DNA of 64,000 bases from an uncultured Clostridia bacterium (GTDB lineage: Bacteria; Bacillota; Clostridia; Oscillospirales; Acutalibacteraceae): NCBI GenBank assembly GCA_937884995.1, contig CAKZZL010000027.1, forward strand, positions 1-64,000. Reading direction: 5' to 3'. The stretch's first letter is position 1; each line of letters begins with the position of its first letter. The translations under genes and the position numbers were made by a program. This document shows, piece by piece, positions 49,204 through 58,513 of the stretch. Under the pieces are notes generated by a model. That model searched no databases. It worked only from the letters and a program-made list of their open reading frames with translations, and had not been told where the DNA came from.

Positions 49204-50388
49204 ATGAAAGAGTTTGAATTGAAATACGGATGCAATCCCAATCAGAAACCCTCAAAAATATTTATGGCTGACGGCAGCGATTTGCCGATAGAGATACTTA
49301 ACGGCAAACCGGGATATATCAACTTCCTTGATGCCTTCAATTCATGGCAGCTTGTAAAAGAAATTAAAGAGGCACTCAATCTTCCTGCAGTTGCTTCCTT
49401 TAAGCATGTAAGCCCGACCTCTGCAGCAGTCGGAACTCCGCTTTCCGACAAACTGAAGAAAGCATGCTTTGTTGATGATATAGAAGGGCTTGACGATTCA
49501 CCGCTCGCTTGTGCTTATGCAAGAGCAAGAGGTACAGACCGTATGTGTTCATTCGGTGACTGGGTTGCTTTGTCGGATGAGTGCGATGCAACCACAGCTT
49601 TGATGATTAAAAGAGAGGTATCCGACGGCATTATTGCACCTGCTTATTCAGATGAAGCTCTTGAAATCCTAAAGTCAAAACGCAAAGGCGGATATAACAT
49701 AGTAAAGATTGATCCGAACTATATCCCTGCTGAAATTGAACACAAGCAGGTATATGGCATAACGTTTGAACAGGGAAGAAACAATTTTAAGATTAACAAA
49801 GAACTTCTTTCCAATCTTGTTACAAGGAACAAGAATATTCCGGAGAGCGCAGTAAGAGATTTAATAATAGCTCTCATAACATTGAAGTATACTCAATCGA
49901 ATTCAGTATGCTTTGCAGTTGATGGACAGGCAATAGGTGTAGGCGCAGGACAGCAATCAAGAATTCACTGCACACGTCTTGCAGGCAGCAAAGCAGACAC
50001 ATGGTTCTTAAGACAAAGCGATAAGGTATTAAATCTTCCTTTCAAAGATACAATAGGACGTCCTGACAGAGACAATGTCATAGACGGATATATCAATAAG
50101 AATGAAGAAGATGTATGTGCAGACGGAAACTGGCAGAAATACTTTACAAGACAACCTGAACTATTTACAGACGAAGAACAAAAAGCATATCTTGCTACAA
50201 TAGATAATGTTGCTCTCGGCTCAGATGCATTTTTCCCATTCAGCGATAATATTGAAAGAGCAAAGAAAAGCGGCGTTAAATATATTGCAGAACCCGGCGG
50301 TTCAATCAGAGATGATCTGGTTATAGAATGCTGCGATAAATATGATATGGCAATGGCATTCACGGGAATGAGATTATTCCATCATTAA
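49204..50388 (+). CDS. purH: stand-alone AICAR formyltransferase
   Basis: 394 residues related to the transformylase half of PurH: LKYGCNPNQKPS, ASFKHVSPTSAAVGTPL (catalytic Lys-His), DGQAIGVGAGQQSRIHCTRLAG, and SDAFFPFSDNIE. No cyclohydrolase (MGS-like) domain is present. It makes FAICAR from ZMP, the riboswitch ligand, and passes it to the PurO encoded just upstream. Confidence 0.93.
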   Translation: MKEFELKYGCNPNQKPSKIFMADGSDLPIEILNGKPGYINFLDAFNSWQLVKEIKEALNLPAVASFKHVSPTSAAVGTPLSDKLKKACFVDDIEGLDDSPLACAYARARGTDRMCSFGDWVALSDECDATTALMIKREVSDGIIAPAYSDEALEILKSKRKGGYNIVKIDPNYIPAEIEHKQVYGITFEQGRNNFKINKELLSNLVTRNKNIPESAVRDLIIALITLKYTQSNSVCFAVDGQAIGVGAGQQSRIHCTRLAGSKADTWFLRQSDKVLNLPFKDTIGRPDRDNVIDGYINKNEEDVCADGNWQKYFTRQPELFTDEEQKAYLATIDNVALGSDAFFPFSDNIERAKKSGVKYIAEPGGSIRDDLVIECCDKYDMAMAFTGMRLFHH

Positions 50389-50402
50389 TAGGGGACGTAT
50401 TT

Positions 50403-51671
50403 ATGAAGATAATGGTTATAGGCGGTGGTGGCAGAGAGCATGCTATCATCAAAAAGATAAAAGAAAATAAGGAAGCAGAGACAATCTATGCACTGCCCGG
50501 AAACGGAGGAATGGAAAAGGATGCGGTATGTGTCGACATTCCGGCTACGGATATAGAAAAGGCTGTGGAGTTTGCAAAGAACAATAATATTGATTTTGCT
50601 GTTGTAGCTCCCGATGACCCTTTGGTATTGGGAATGGTGGATGCACTTGAAAAAGCAGGCGTTCCTTGTTTCGGACCGAGAGCCAATGCTGCCATAATCG
50701 AGGGCAGTAAGGTGTTTTCTAAAAATCTCATGAAAAAATACAATATTCCCACAGCGGAATATGAGGTTTTTTCAGATATGGACAAGGCTCTTTCCTATCT
50801 TGAAACAGCGCCTATACCGACCGTTATTAAAGCAGATGGCCTGGCCTTGGGCAAAGGCGTCATAATAGCAGAGACAAGGCAGGAAGCCAAAGAAGCCGTT
50901 ATTTCCATGATGAAAGATAAAAAGTTCGGAAAGAGCGGAGAAAATATTGTCATAGAAGAGTTCCTTACAGGACCGGAAGTATCTGTTTTAACTTTTACCG
51001 ACGGTAATGTTGTAAAGCCCATGATTTCGTCCATGGATCATAAAAGAGCGCTGGATGGAGACAAGGGCCTTAATACCGGAGGCATGGGCACGGTTGCACC
51101 GAATCCGTATTATACAGATGATATTGCAAAAAGATGTATGGATGAAATCTTTATCCCTACAATCAAGGCAATGAATTCAGAGGGCAGAACCTTCAAAGGC
51201 TGTTTGTATTTCGGACTTATGCTGACTCCAAAAGGACCTAAGGTTATTGAGTATAACTGCAGATTCGGAGACCCCGAAACTCAGGTCGTTCTTCCACTTT
51301 TGGAAACTGATCTTTTAACAATAATGATGGCAGTTTCAAAAGGAGAACTTGAAAATACACAGGTAAAATTCAGTGATAATTCTGCATGCTGTGTAATCAT
51401 GGCTTCTAAGGGTTATCCTCTCTCTTATGAAAAAGGATTTGAAATAACTTTTAAAAAAGATGTTGAAAAATATACATATATTGCAGGAGCAAAACTTGAA
51501 GATGGCAAACTTCTGACAAATGGAGGAAGAGTGCTGGGTGTTACGGCTGTTGAGCCTACGCTTGAAGAAGCTATAAAGTCTGCATATGAAAAAGTAAAGT
51601 CGGTAAGTTTTGCAAATGCTTTTTACAGGAAGGACATAGGAACCAGAGCGCTTAAGGCAAAGGAGATATAA
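50403..51671 (+). CDS. purD: GAR synthetase
   Basis: 422 residues, ATP-grasp enzyme: MVIGGGGREHAI at the start, VIKADGLALGKGVIIA, NTGGMGTVAPNPYY, and EYNCRFGDPETQV. Second step of the pathway. Confidence 0.97.
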   Translation: MKIMVIGGGGREHAIIKKIKENKEAETIYALPGNGGMEKDAVCVDIPATDIEKAVEFAKNNNIDFAVVAPDDPLVLGMVDALEKAGVPCFGPRANAAIIEGSKVFSKNLMKKYNIPTAEYEVFSDMDKALSYLETAPIPTVIKADGLALGKGVIIAETRQEAKEAVISMMKDKKFGKSGENIVIEEFLTGPEVSVLTFTDGNVVKPMISSMDHKRALDGDKGLNTGGMGTVAPNPYYTDDIAKRCMDEIFIPTIKAMNSEGRTFKGCLYFGLMLTPKGPKVIEYNCRFGDPETQVVLPLLETDLLTIMMAVSKGELENTQVKFSDNSACCVIMASKGYPLSYEKGFEITFKKDVEKYTYIAGAKLEDGKLLTNGGRVLGVTAVEPTLEEAIKSAYEKVKSVSFANAFYRKDIGTRALKAKEI

Positions 51672-51672
51672 G

Positions 51673-54600
51673 ATGGTTTACAGAGTTTTCGTAGAGAAAA
51701 AGCCGGGGCTTGACAATGAAGCCCGGGAATTGCGGTATGAATTTCGCCACTTTCTCGGAATTAAATCTGTTGAGAAAGTAAGAGTTATTAACAGATATGA
51801 TGCTGAAGATATAAGTGAAGAACTGTTTGACTATGCCGTTAAGACGGTCTTTTCCGAGCCTCAGCTTGATATAACATCTTCCGAAATGGAAAAAGAAAAT
51901 GCCCTTGTATTTGCGGTTGAATTTCTTCCGGGACAATTTGATCAAAGAGCCGACTCGGCAGCCCAATGTATTCAGATAATTTCCCAGGGTGAAAGACCGC
52001 TTGTAAGATCTGCAAAAGTATATATAGTTTACGGCAATTTAAGTGAAGAAGAAATTGCCGAAATCAAAAAGTATGTCATAAATCCTGTTGAATCAAGGGA
52101 AGCTTCCTTGCAAAAGCCTGAAACTCTTCAGACTAATTACGATATACCCACAAGTGTAAAAACACTTGACGACTTTATAGACTATGATAAATCAGAACTT
52201 GAAAAATTTGTAAACGATTACGGTCTTGCCATGGATACAGATGACATAGCCTTTTGCCAGGATTATTTCAAAAAAGAAAAGAGAAATCCCACAATCACAG
52301 AGATCAGAATGATTGATACATACTGGTCGGATCACTGCAGACATACAACCTTCCTGACGGTTATAAACAATGTGAAATTCGAGGATCCTATTCTTGAAAA
52401 AGCATATAACGATTATATAAATGTAAGAAAAGAAATCGGAAGAACAAAGCCAATATGCCTGATGGATCTGGCTACGGTGGCAGTTAAGTATCTCAAATCA
52501 CAGGGACTTCTTGATAAGCTTGATGAGTCCGAGGAGATTAATGCCTGCACAGTAAAAATCAATATAGAAGTTGACGGAAAAGAAGAGCCCTGGCTCCTTT
52601 TATTCAAAAATGAAACACACAACCATCCTACCGAAATCGAACCCTTCGGTGGCGCTGCAACATGTATAGGCGGAGCTATAAGGGACCCGCTTTCGGGCAG
52701 AAGTTATGTGTACGGAGCCATGCGTGTAACGGGCGCAGCAGATCCATTAAAGCCCGTAAAGGACACAATTCCCGGCAAACTGCCACAGAGAAAAATAGTT
52801 ACAACGGCAGCCGCAGGTTATTCATCATACGGAAACCAGATAGGACTTGCCACAGGCATAGTTGATGAAATCTATCATCCGGGATATGCAGCAAAAAGAA
52901 TGGAAATCGGCGCAGTTATAGCTGCTGCACCGGCTGAAAATGTCAGAAGGGAAAGACCTGCTCCGGGAGATGTAGTCATTCTCCTGGGAGGAAGTACCGG
53001 ACGCGACGGCATAGGCGGGGCTACGGGCTCATCAAAAGCACATAACGCACATTCTGTTGAAACATGCGGAGCAGAGGTGCAAAAAGGTAATGCACCCGAA
53101 GAACGCAAACTGCAGAGACTTTTCAGAAACAGGGAAGCCTGCAGAATGATAAAAAGATGTAACGACTTCGGTGCCGGCGGCGTATCCGTGGCAATCGGAG
53201 AACTGGCAGATGGACTGGATATTGATCTTAATGCCGTACCCAAAAAGTACGAGGGACTGGACGGAACCGAACTTGCCATAAGCGAGTCTCAGGAAAGAAT
53301 GGCCGTAGTTATAGAAAAAGAAAACATAAATGCATTTCTGAAACTGGCGGCAGAGGAGAACCTTCAGGCATGTCCCGTTGCAGTAGTTAAAGAAGACCCG
53401 CGCCTTACAATGACATGGAACGGCAAAAAGATAGTTGATATCAGCAGAGAATTCTTAAATTCAAACGGTGCTGAAAAACATATAGATATATGGTCGGCAA
53501 AATGCTCTGACTACAGAAAAGAAATCAGCGGTGACTTTTGCGATAATTTCACCGATATGGTTGATGACCTTAATATTTGCTCAAAAAGAGGCCTTTCGGA
53601 ACGTTTTGATTCCACAATAGGCGCCGGAACAGTGCTTATGCCTTTCGGCGGTAAGAATCAGCTTACGCCCATCCAGGCAATGGTCCAGAAAATTCCTGTT
53701 GAGAAAAAGCACACCGATGATTGCTCTCTTATGTCCTGGGGATATAACCCGTTTATTATGGAAAAGTCTCCATATCACGGAGCCTATCTTGCAGTCATCG
53801 AATCAGTATCAAAACTTATTGCTACGGGAGCTTCTTTCAGGGATGTTTATCTTACTTTCCAGGAGTATTTTGCAAGACCCGGCCATGACGGAAAACGCTG
53901 GGGACAGCCGCTTTCAGCACTTCTTGGGGCCTTTGAGGCACAGCTTGATCTCAAAATAGGTTCAATCGGCGGAAAGGATTCTATGAGCGGCAGTTTTGAA
54001 AAACTTGATGTGCCGCCTACACTTGTTTCTTTTGCAGTAACAACCGGAAAAACCGATGACATTATCTCACCAGAATTCAAAAAGGCCGGAAACAAGGTAG
54101 CAATCATAGAGACTGAATACGATGAAAACATGCTTCCGAAAAAGGAAAGCCTTTTTGCAAACTTCGAAAAGGTTAATAAGCTTATAAAAGAGGAAAAAGT
54201 CATTTCCTGTTATACATCGGCTCTTGGCGGTATTGCGGAAGCAATATTCAAAATGTGTATAGGTAACGAATACGGGTTCAGGTTCTCAGAAGATATAAGC
54301 GATGAAGAAACATTCGGATATAAATATGGCTCGTTTATTCTCGAAACTACTGAAGATATAGGAGAAAGGATAATCGGAAGCATCACTGAAGAGAAAAAGA
54401 TCAGAAAAGGCAATCAGGAATTAAATCTGGATACTCTTCTGACTATATATGAAAACAAACTGGAGAAAGTTTATTCCTGCAATATTCCTTCCGAGGACAG
54501 ACCTGTGGAAAATTTTGCGTTTGAGGCAAAATCCTATCCGGCTCCATCCTTAAAAACTGCAAAGCCTAAAGTTATAATCCCTGCCTTCCCCGGTACAAAT

Positions 54601-55359
54601 TGCGAATATGACAGTGCAAAAGCCATGGCAGATGCCGGTGCGCAGCCTGAAATAATTGTCATAAATAACCTTTCTTCTGGCGGGATAAAGAGAAGCATTG
54701 AAAAGTTTGCAGAGGAACTGAAAACTGCACAGATGATATTTATACCGGGAGGCTTCTCCGGAGGAGACGAACCGGATGGCAGCGGAAAGTTCATCACGGC
54801 ATTCTTCAGAAATGCAGAAATAAAAGACGGCGTAGCAGACTTGCTTGATAACAGGGGCGGACTTATGTGCGGCATATGTAACGGTTTTCAGGCTCTTATT
54901 AAACTCGGACTGGTTCCATACGGAAAAATATGCGACACTGATGAGTCCTATCCCACACTTACATTCAATAATATCTCAAGGCACCAATCCAAAATTGTAA
55001 GGACAAGGATTTCCTCAAACATGTCACCTTGGCTGAGCCTCATGAATGTCGGAGATATAGTAAATGTACCGATTTCACACGGGGAAGGAAAATTCCTTGC
55101 CGATGAGGAACTCATAAGACAATTGGCCCGGAACGGACAGATAGCAACTCAGTATGTCGATTTGGATGGTAATGCTAGCAACGATATTCACTTCAATCCG
55201 AACGGATCTGCATTCGCAATAGAAGGAATTACTTCTCCTGACGGCAGAGTATTCGGTAAGATGGGCCACAGTGAAAGAATAGGCAATGGCTTATATAAGA
55301 ATGTGGAAGGCAATTATTACAACAAGATGTTCCAAGCAGCTGTACAATACTTTAAATAA
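51673..55359 (+). CDS. purL: FGAM synthase, single-chain large form
   Basis: 1228 residues, the fused form with an N-terminal PurS-like region, linker with DTYWSDHCRHTTF, synthetase domain with NETHNHPTEIEPFGGAATCIGGAIRD, and a C-terminal glutaminase (AFPGTNCEYDSAKA; catalytic Cys about 1066 in LMCGICNGFQ). Its own glutaminase is intact, in contrast to PurF. It starts one base after purD and ends the operon. Confidence 0.97.
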   Translation: MVYRVFVEKKPGLDNEARELRYEFRHFLGIKSVEKVRVINRYDAEDISEELFDYAVKTVFSEPQLDITSSEMEKENALVFAVEFLPGQFDQRADSAAQCIQIISQGERPLVRSAKVYIVYGNLSEEEIAEIKKYVINPVESREASLQKPETLQTNYDIPTSVKTLDDFIDYDKSELEKFVNDYGLAMDTDDIAFCQDYFKKEKRNPTITEIRMIDTYWSDHCRHTTFLTVINNVKFEDPILEKAYNDYINVRKEIGRTKPICLMDLATVAVKYLKSQGLLDKLDESEEINACTVKINIEVDGKEEPWLLLFKNETHNHPTEIEPFGGAATCIGGAIRDPLSGRSYVYGAMRVTGAADPLKPVKDTIPGKLPQRKIVTTAAAGYSSYGNQIGLATGIVDEIYHPGYAAKRMEIGAVIAAAPAENVRRERPAPGDVVILLGGSTGRDGIGGATGSSKAHNAHSVETCGAEVQKGNAPEERKLQRLFRNREACRMIKRCNDFGAGGVSVAIGELADGLDIDLNAVPKKYEGLDGTELAISESQERMAVVIEKENINAFLKLAAEENLQACPVAVVKEDPRLTMTWNGKKIVDISREFLNSNGAEKHIDIWSAKCSDYRKEISGDFCDNFTDMVDDLNICSKRGLSERFDSTIGAGTVLMPFGGKNQLTPIQAMVQKIPVEKKHTDDCSLMSWGYNPFIMEKSPYHGAYLAVIESVSKLIATGASFRDVYLTFQEYFARPGHDGKRWGQPLSALLGAFEAQLDLKIGSIGGKDSMSGSFEKLDVPPTLVSFAVTTGKTDDIISPEFKKAGNKVAIIETEYDENMLPKKESLFANFEKVNKLIKEEKVISCYTSALGGIAEAIFKMCIGNEYGFRFSEDISDEETFGYKYGSFILETTEDIGERIIGSITEEKKIRKGNQELNLDTLLTIYENKLEKVYSCNIPSEDRPVENFAFEAKSYPAPSLKTAKPKVIIPAFPGTNCEYDSAKAMADAGAQPEIIVINNLSSGGIKRSIEKFAEELKTAQMIFIPGGFSGGDEPDGSGKFITAFFRNAEIKDGVADLLDNRGGLMCGICNGFQALIKLGLVPYGKICDTDESYPTLTFNNISRHQSKIVRTRISSNMSPWLSLMNVGDIVNVPISHGEGKFLADEELIRQLARNGQIATQYVDLDGNASNDIHFNPNGSAFAIEGITSPDGRVFGKMGHSERIGNGLYKNVEGNYYNKMFQAAVQYFK

Positions 55360-55366
55360 ATCATTC

Positions 55367-55402
55367 AAAAAGCCTCAACTTTTCACTAAGTCGAGGCTTT
55401 TT
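55367..55402 (+). terminator. pur operon terminator
   Basis: AAAAAGCCTC and GAGGCTTTTT form a perfect outer stem, extended inside by ACTT/AAGT. Confidence 0.92.
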
Positions 55403-55456
55403 AGTATAAAGAGTTACAGCTTAATACAAAAAAATACATACCAATCATTCAAAATT

Positions 55457-55484
55457 TTGCATGAACATTTTTAAGGGGTATAAT
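55457..55484 (+). promoter_or_regulatory. promoter overlapping the 5' end of a small orphan gene
   Basis: TTGCAT (55457-55462) and TATAAT (55479-55484) are 16 bases apart. They overlap the first ATG of the following frame, so the real start may be the ATG at 55500. Confidence 0.5.
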
Positions 55485-55844
55485 ATAGTTATTATTTCGA
55501 TGCTTTCAGTTTCAGTTCTTTTGATAATTTTGTTTGGATTTATTCACATCACATGGGACAGGGAAGAAATAGGATATGCCATACCATTAAAAAGTCTGTC
55601 TGAGGCTTTGAAGGAGCACACAACGGTTGAGATGGAAGATACATCCAATATAGCTGTGAAAATGGAAGCAAGATATATAACTGCAATAAGTCCCAAGGCT
55701 TTTCCATTGGACGATGAGCAAGTAAAAAAGAACAGGTCCAAAATCATTGAAGACGATGAACCCGACGGAACAGAATACATCATAACGGTAAGACTGACAG
55801 GATCTGACTGCAATCTTGATTACAAGGTTGTCAGAGGAGACTGA
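55461..55844 (+). CDS. small membrane-anchored protein, unknown function
   Basis: 127 residues from the first ATG, or 114 from the ATG at 55500. One hydrophobic helix (about 9-30) is followed by a mostly charged extracytoplasmic domain with strands ending TEYIITVRLTGSDCNLDYKVVRGD. I do not recognise a family. The first ATG lies within a promoter-like element, which favours 55500 and a near-leaderless message. Single gene between two terminators. Confidence 0.55.
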   Translation: MNIFKGYNIVIISMLSVSVLLIILFGFIHITWDREEIGYAIPLKSLSEALKEHTTVEMEDTSNIAVKMEARYITAISPKAFPLDDEQVKKNRSKIIEDDEPDGTEYIITVRLTGSDCNLDYKVVRGD

Positions 55845-55895
55845 ATTCACGGCAGATAAGCCGGGGGAAAATAAAAGAGAATAACAATTTAATTA

Positions 55896-55928
55896 AAAAT
55901 GCGGGGCCTGTATTTGGCTCCGCATTTT
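55896..55928. terminator. bidirectional terminator
   Basis: AAAATGCGGgGCC and GGCtCCGCATTTT form a long stem with one G-U around seven bases, between convergent genes. Confidence 0.88.
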
Positions 55929-55935
55929 CTTGTCG

Positions 55936-57042
55936 TTATATATACTTTTGCGTTATTTCTTTCATCTTATCCATATTTATTTCTATATCTCTGGACAGCG
56001 CCAGCTGATTGCGGCAACGTTCCAGATTGTGCATGGGATGGGTTATTTTGAAATACAAGTCTCCGTTTAAATAGTCCGTTAAAAAGCGAATGCCCAGTTC
56101 CAAGGCCAGAACTTTGACAGAAAACGGGAGTAAATCCTTCTCAAGGTCGTTTAACTTATCAGCACAACTTGAAAGGTAACCCTTTGTATAACTTTCATAC
56201 AGATTCAGGTCAATCCCGACTTTAGATGTATCCGGCTCATCCTCTATTACCTTGTTTGCACCGAAACGGACACTGTCGCCGAAATCATAAAGTGAAAGAC
56301 CCGGCATTACCGTATCAAGATCTATTATGCATATGCCTTCATCAGTCTCATTATCAAAAAGCACGTTATTAAGTTTGGTGTCATTGTGGGTAACTCGTAT
56401 CGGAAGAAGCCCGGCATCTGTAAGTTCAGCAAGCTTTTTGCAATCACTTTCTCTGGAAATTATGAATTCTATTTCAGCTTGAATGTCTTTAGCTTTTCCC
56501 ACAGCATCGGTTTTGAGTGCATCCTTTAATTGTTCAAGCCGTATTTTGGTGTTGTGAAAGTTTTCTATTGTTTCGTAGAGACTTTGTCCGTCAAAATCAG
56601 AGAGAAGGTTTTGAAATTCTCCGAATGCTCTGCCGCAGGCCTCAAAAACAGAAGGCTTATCTATGGTGTTTAATGTGTATACTCCGTCTATATAATGATA
56701 GAGCCTCCAGAAATTTGCGTTTTCATCTTTGCAGCAACAGTTGCCGTCTGAAGCAGCTAAAAAAGACAAAACACGTCTTTGGGGATCCAGTCCTTTTTGT
56801 ATGATTGCATTATGTATATGCGATGTTACTGCTGATATGTTTTTCATCAGTTCATACGGATTTTTAAAGACATATGTGTTAATGTTTTGCAGGGTGTATT
56901 TTTCCTCTTTGCCGCAATTATCAAATGAGATAACATAAGTCTTGTTGATAATGCCGTCGCTTTTTGTTTTGTATCCGGTAAATCTTCCGGGGATACTGAA
57001 TTCCCGACAAATATAGTCAATATCGAAAGGCAAGTTTTCCAT
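55936..57042 (-). CDS. APH-fold sugar kinase, NahK-like (N-acetylhexosamine kinase family)
   Basis: 368 residues of the aminoglycoside phosphotransferase fold. The catalytic loop is THNDTKLNNVLFD (His219, Asn220, Asp221) and the metal motif IIDLD is at 239-243, followed by TVMPGLSLYDFGDSVRFGA. This resembles N-acetylhexosamine 1-kinases (NahK) of the bifidobacterial lacto-N-biose pathway rather than antibiotic kinases. No partner genes are adjacent, so the substrate is inferred. AGGAG lies 8 bases before the ATG. Confidence 0.8.
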   Translation of the reverse strand: MENLPFDIDYICREFSIPGRFTGYKTKSDGIINKTYVISFDNCGKEEKYTLQNINTYVFKNPYELMKNISAVTSHIHNAIIQKGLDPQRRVLSFLAASDGNCCCKDENANFWRLYHYIDGVYTLNTIDKPSVFEACGRAFGEFQNLLSDFDGQSLYETIENFHNTKIRLEQLKDALKTDAVGKAKDIQAEIEFIISRESDCKKLAELTDAGLLPIRVTHNDTKLNNVLFDNETDEGICIIDLDTVMPGLSLYDFGDSVRFGANKVIEDEPDTSKVGIDLNLYESYTKGYLSSCADKLNDLEKDLLPFSVKVLALELGIRFLTDYLNGDLYFKITHPMHNLERCRNQLALSRDIEINMDKMKEITQKYI

Positions 57043-57071
57043 CGTTTTTCTCCTGTAAGTTCATTATGCAT

Positions 57072-57100
57072 ATACTACAACAAATGACGGATTAGGTCAA
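57072..57100 (-). promoter_or_regulatory. promoter of the NahK-like kinase gene
   Basis: Minus-strand TTGACC (57100-57095) and TAGTAT (57077-57072) are 17 bases apart. Confidence 0.55.
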
Positions 57101-57131
57101 CGAAAAAAGATATAATTATTCGTATTTTCTC

Positions 57132-57160
57132 TTTACATAGTTATGCATTTAGGGTAAAAT
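57132..57160 (+). promoter_or_regulatory. pyrH-frr promoter
   Basis: TTTACA (57132-57137) and TAAAAT (57155-57160) are 17 bases apart. Confidence 0.65.
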
Positions 57161-57197
57161 ATTAAAGATAGTAATTTTGTCTTCAGGAGGTCTTTTT

Positions 57198-57911
57198 ATG
57201 GAGCCTAAATACAAAAGAATATTGCTGAAATTAAGCGGCGAGGTTCTTGCCGGTGACAAAGGACACGGATTCGATTTTGATGTGGTAAATGAAGTGTGTT
57301 CGTCAGTAAAAAAACTGCATGATCTTGGTGTACAGGTTGCAATCGTTGTAGGCGGCGGCAATTTCTGGAGAGGCAGATCGAGCGGAGACATGGACAGAAC
57401 CAGGGCAGATCATATAGGGATGCTGGCAACGGTGATGAACTCACTTGCACTAGCAGATACGCTGGAAACATTGGGAGTTGAGGCTGTGGTACAAACAGCA
57501 CTTGATATGCCCAGAATCGCAGAACCCTTTGTAAAGACAAAAGCAGTTGCTCATCTTGAAGACGGAAAGGTAGTGATTTTCGGATGCGGAACCGGAAGCC
57601 CCTTCTTTTCAACAGACACGGGAGCTGCATTGAGAGCTGCGGAAATCGGAGCGGACATCATATTCAAGGCAACAAACGTTGACGGAGTTTATGATAAGGA
57701 TCCAAACAAATTTTATGACGCAGAAAAGTATGATGTTATAACACATCAGGAAATACTCAGCAAAGGCCTTAAGGTTATGGACAGCACGGCTGCATCTCTT
57801 TGCCGTGACAACAATATACCGATATTGGTATTCAACTTAAATGACCCTGAAAACATGGTAAGGGCCATTGAAGGTGAAACAATAGGGACATTATGTGTAG
57901 AGGAGATTTAA
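57198..57911 (+). CDS. pyrH: UMP kinase
   Basis: 237 residues of the amino acid kinase fold: ILLKLSGEVLAG, VGGGNFWRGR, DRTRADHIGMLATVMN and TDTGAALRAAEIGAD. It makes UDP and is feedback-controlled by UTP. The ATG at 57198 follows AGGAGG by 7 bases; a start seven codons earlier overlaps that site. Confidence 0.97.
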   Translation: MEPKYKRILLKLSGEVLAGDKGHGFDFDVVNEVCSSVKKLHDLGVQVAIVVGGGNFWRGRSSGDMDRTRADHIGMLATVMNSLALADTLETLGVEAVVQTALDMPRIAEPFVKTKAVAHLEDGKVVIFGCGTGSPFFSTDTGAALRAAEIGADIIFKATNVDGVYDKDPNKFYDAEKYDVITHQEILSKGLKVMDSTAASLCRDNNIPILVFNLNDPENMVRAIEGETIGTLCVEEI

Positions 57912-57914
57912 GTT

Positions 57915-58469
57915 ATGGAAACAGTATTTAAGAATATGGAAGACAAAATGAACAAAGCTATAAGCGAACTGGAACATGAGTTTGCAGGCATGCGCGCAGG
58001 CAGGGCTTCTGTATCTGTGCTTGATAAGATTATGGTTGACTATTACGGAGTTCCGACACAGATTCAGCAAATGGCAGCAGTATCTGTGTCAGAAGGAAGA
58101 ATCCTTGTTATTCAGCCCTGGGATGTTTCAACAATAAAACCGATTGAGAAGGCTATACAGGCTTCTGACATCGGCATAAACCCGATGAATGACGGCAAGG
58201 TTATCCGCCTTACATTCCCGCCGTTGACAGAAGAGAGAAGAAAGATGCTCTCAAAAGAAGTCAGAGTTATGGCAGAAGAGAGAAAAGTTGCTATTCGCTC
58301 TGCAAGACGTGACGCTATTGAAAAGATAAAGGCAATGAAGAAATCAAGCGAGATAACAGAAGATGATCAAAGCGATGCAGAAAAGAAGATTCAAAAGACA
58401 ACTGATGACTTTATTAAGCAGATAGATGATATAGCTTCAAAAAAAGAAAAGGAAATAATGGAGATATAA
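57915..58469 (+). CDS. frr: ribosome recycling factor
   Basis: 184 residues, a three-helix tRNA mimic: ELEHEFAGMRAGRASVSVLDKI and NDGKVIRLTFPPLTEERRK are conserved. It splits post-termination ribosomes with EF-G. Three bases after pyrH. Confidence 0.97.
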   Translation: METVFKNMEDKMNKAISELEHEFAGMRAGRASVSVLDKIMVDYYGVPTQIQQMAAVSVSEGRILVIQPWDVSTIKPIEKAIQASDIGINPMNDGKVIRLTFPPLTEERRKMLSKEVRVMAEERKVAIRSARRDAIEKIKAMKKSSEITEDDQSDAEKKIQKTTDDFIKQIDDIASKKEKEIMEI

Positions 58470-58474
58470 AATAC

Positions 58475-58493
58475 AGGCGACTCTAAGTCGCCT
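58475..58493 (+). terminator. hairpin between frr and uppS
   Basis: AGGCGACT and AGTCGCCT pair perfectly around three bases and are followed by TTATTTG. The tail is weak, so this is likely a partial terminator that lowers expression of the downstream lipid genes. Confidence 0.5.
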
Positions 58494-58513
58494 TTATTTG
58501 CTGGTAATAAAAC

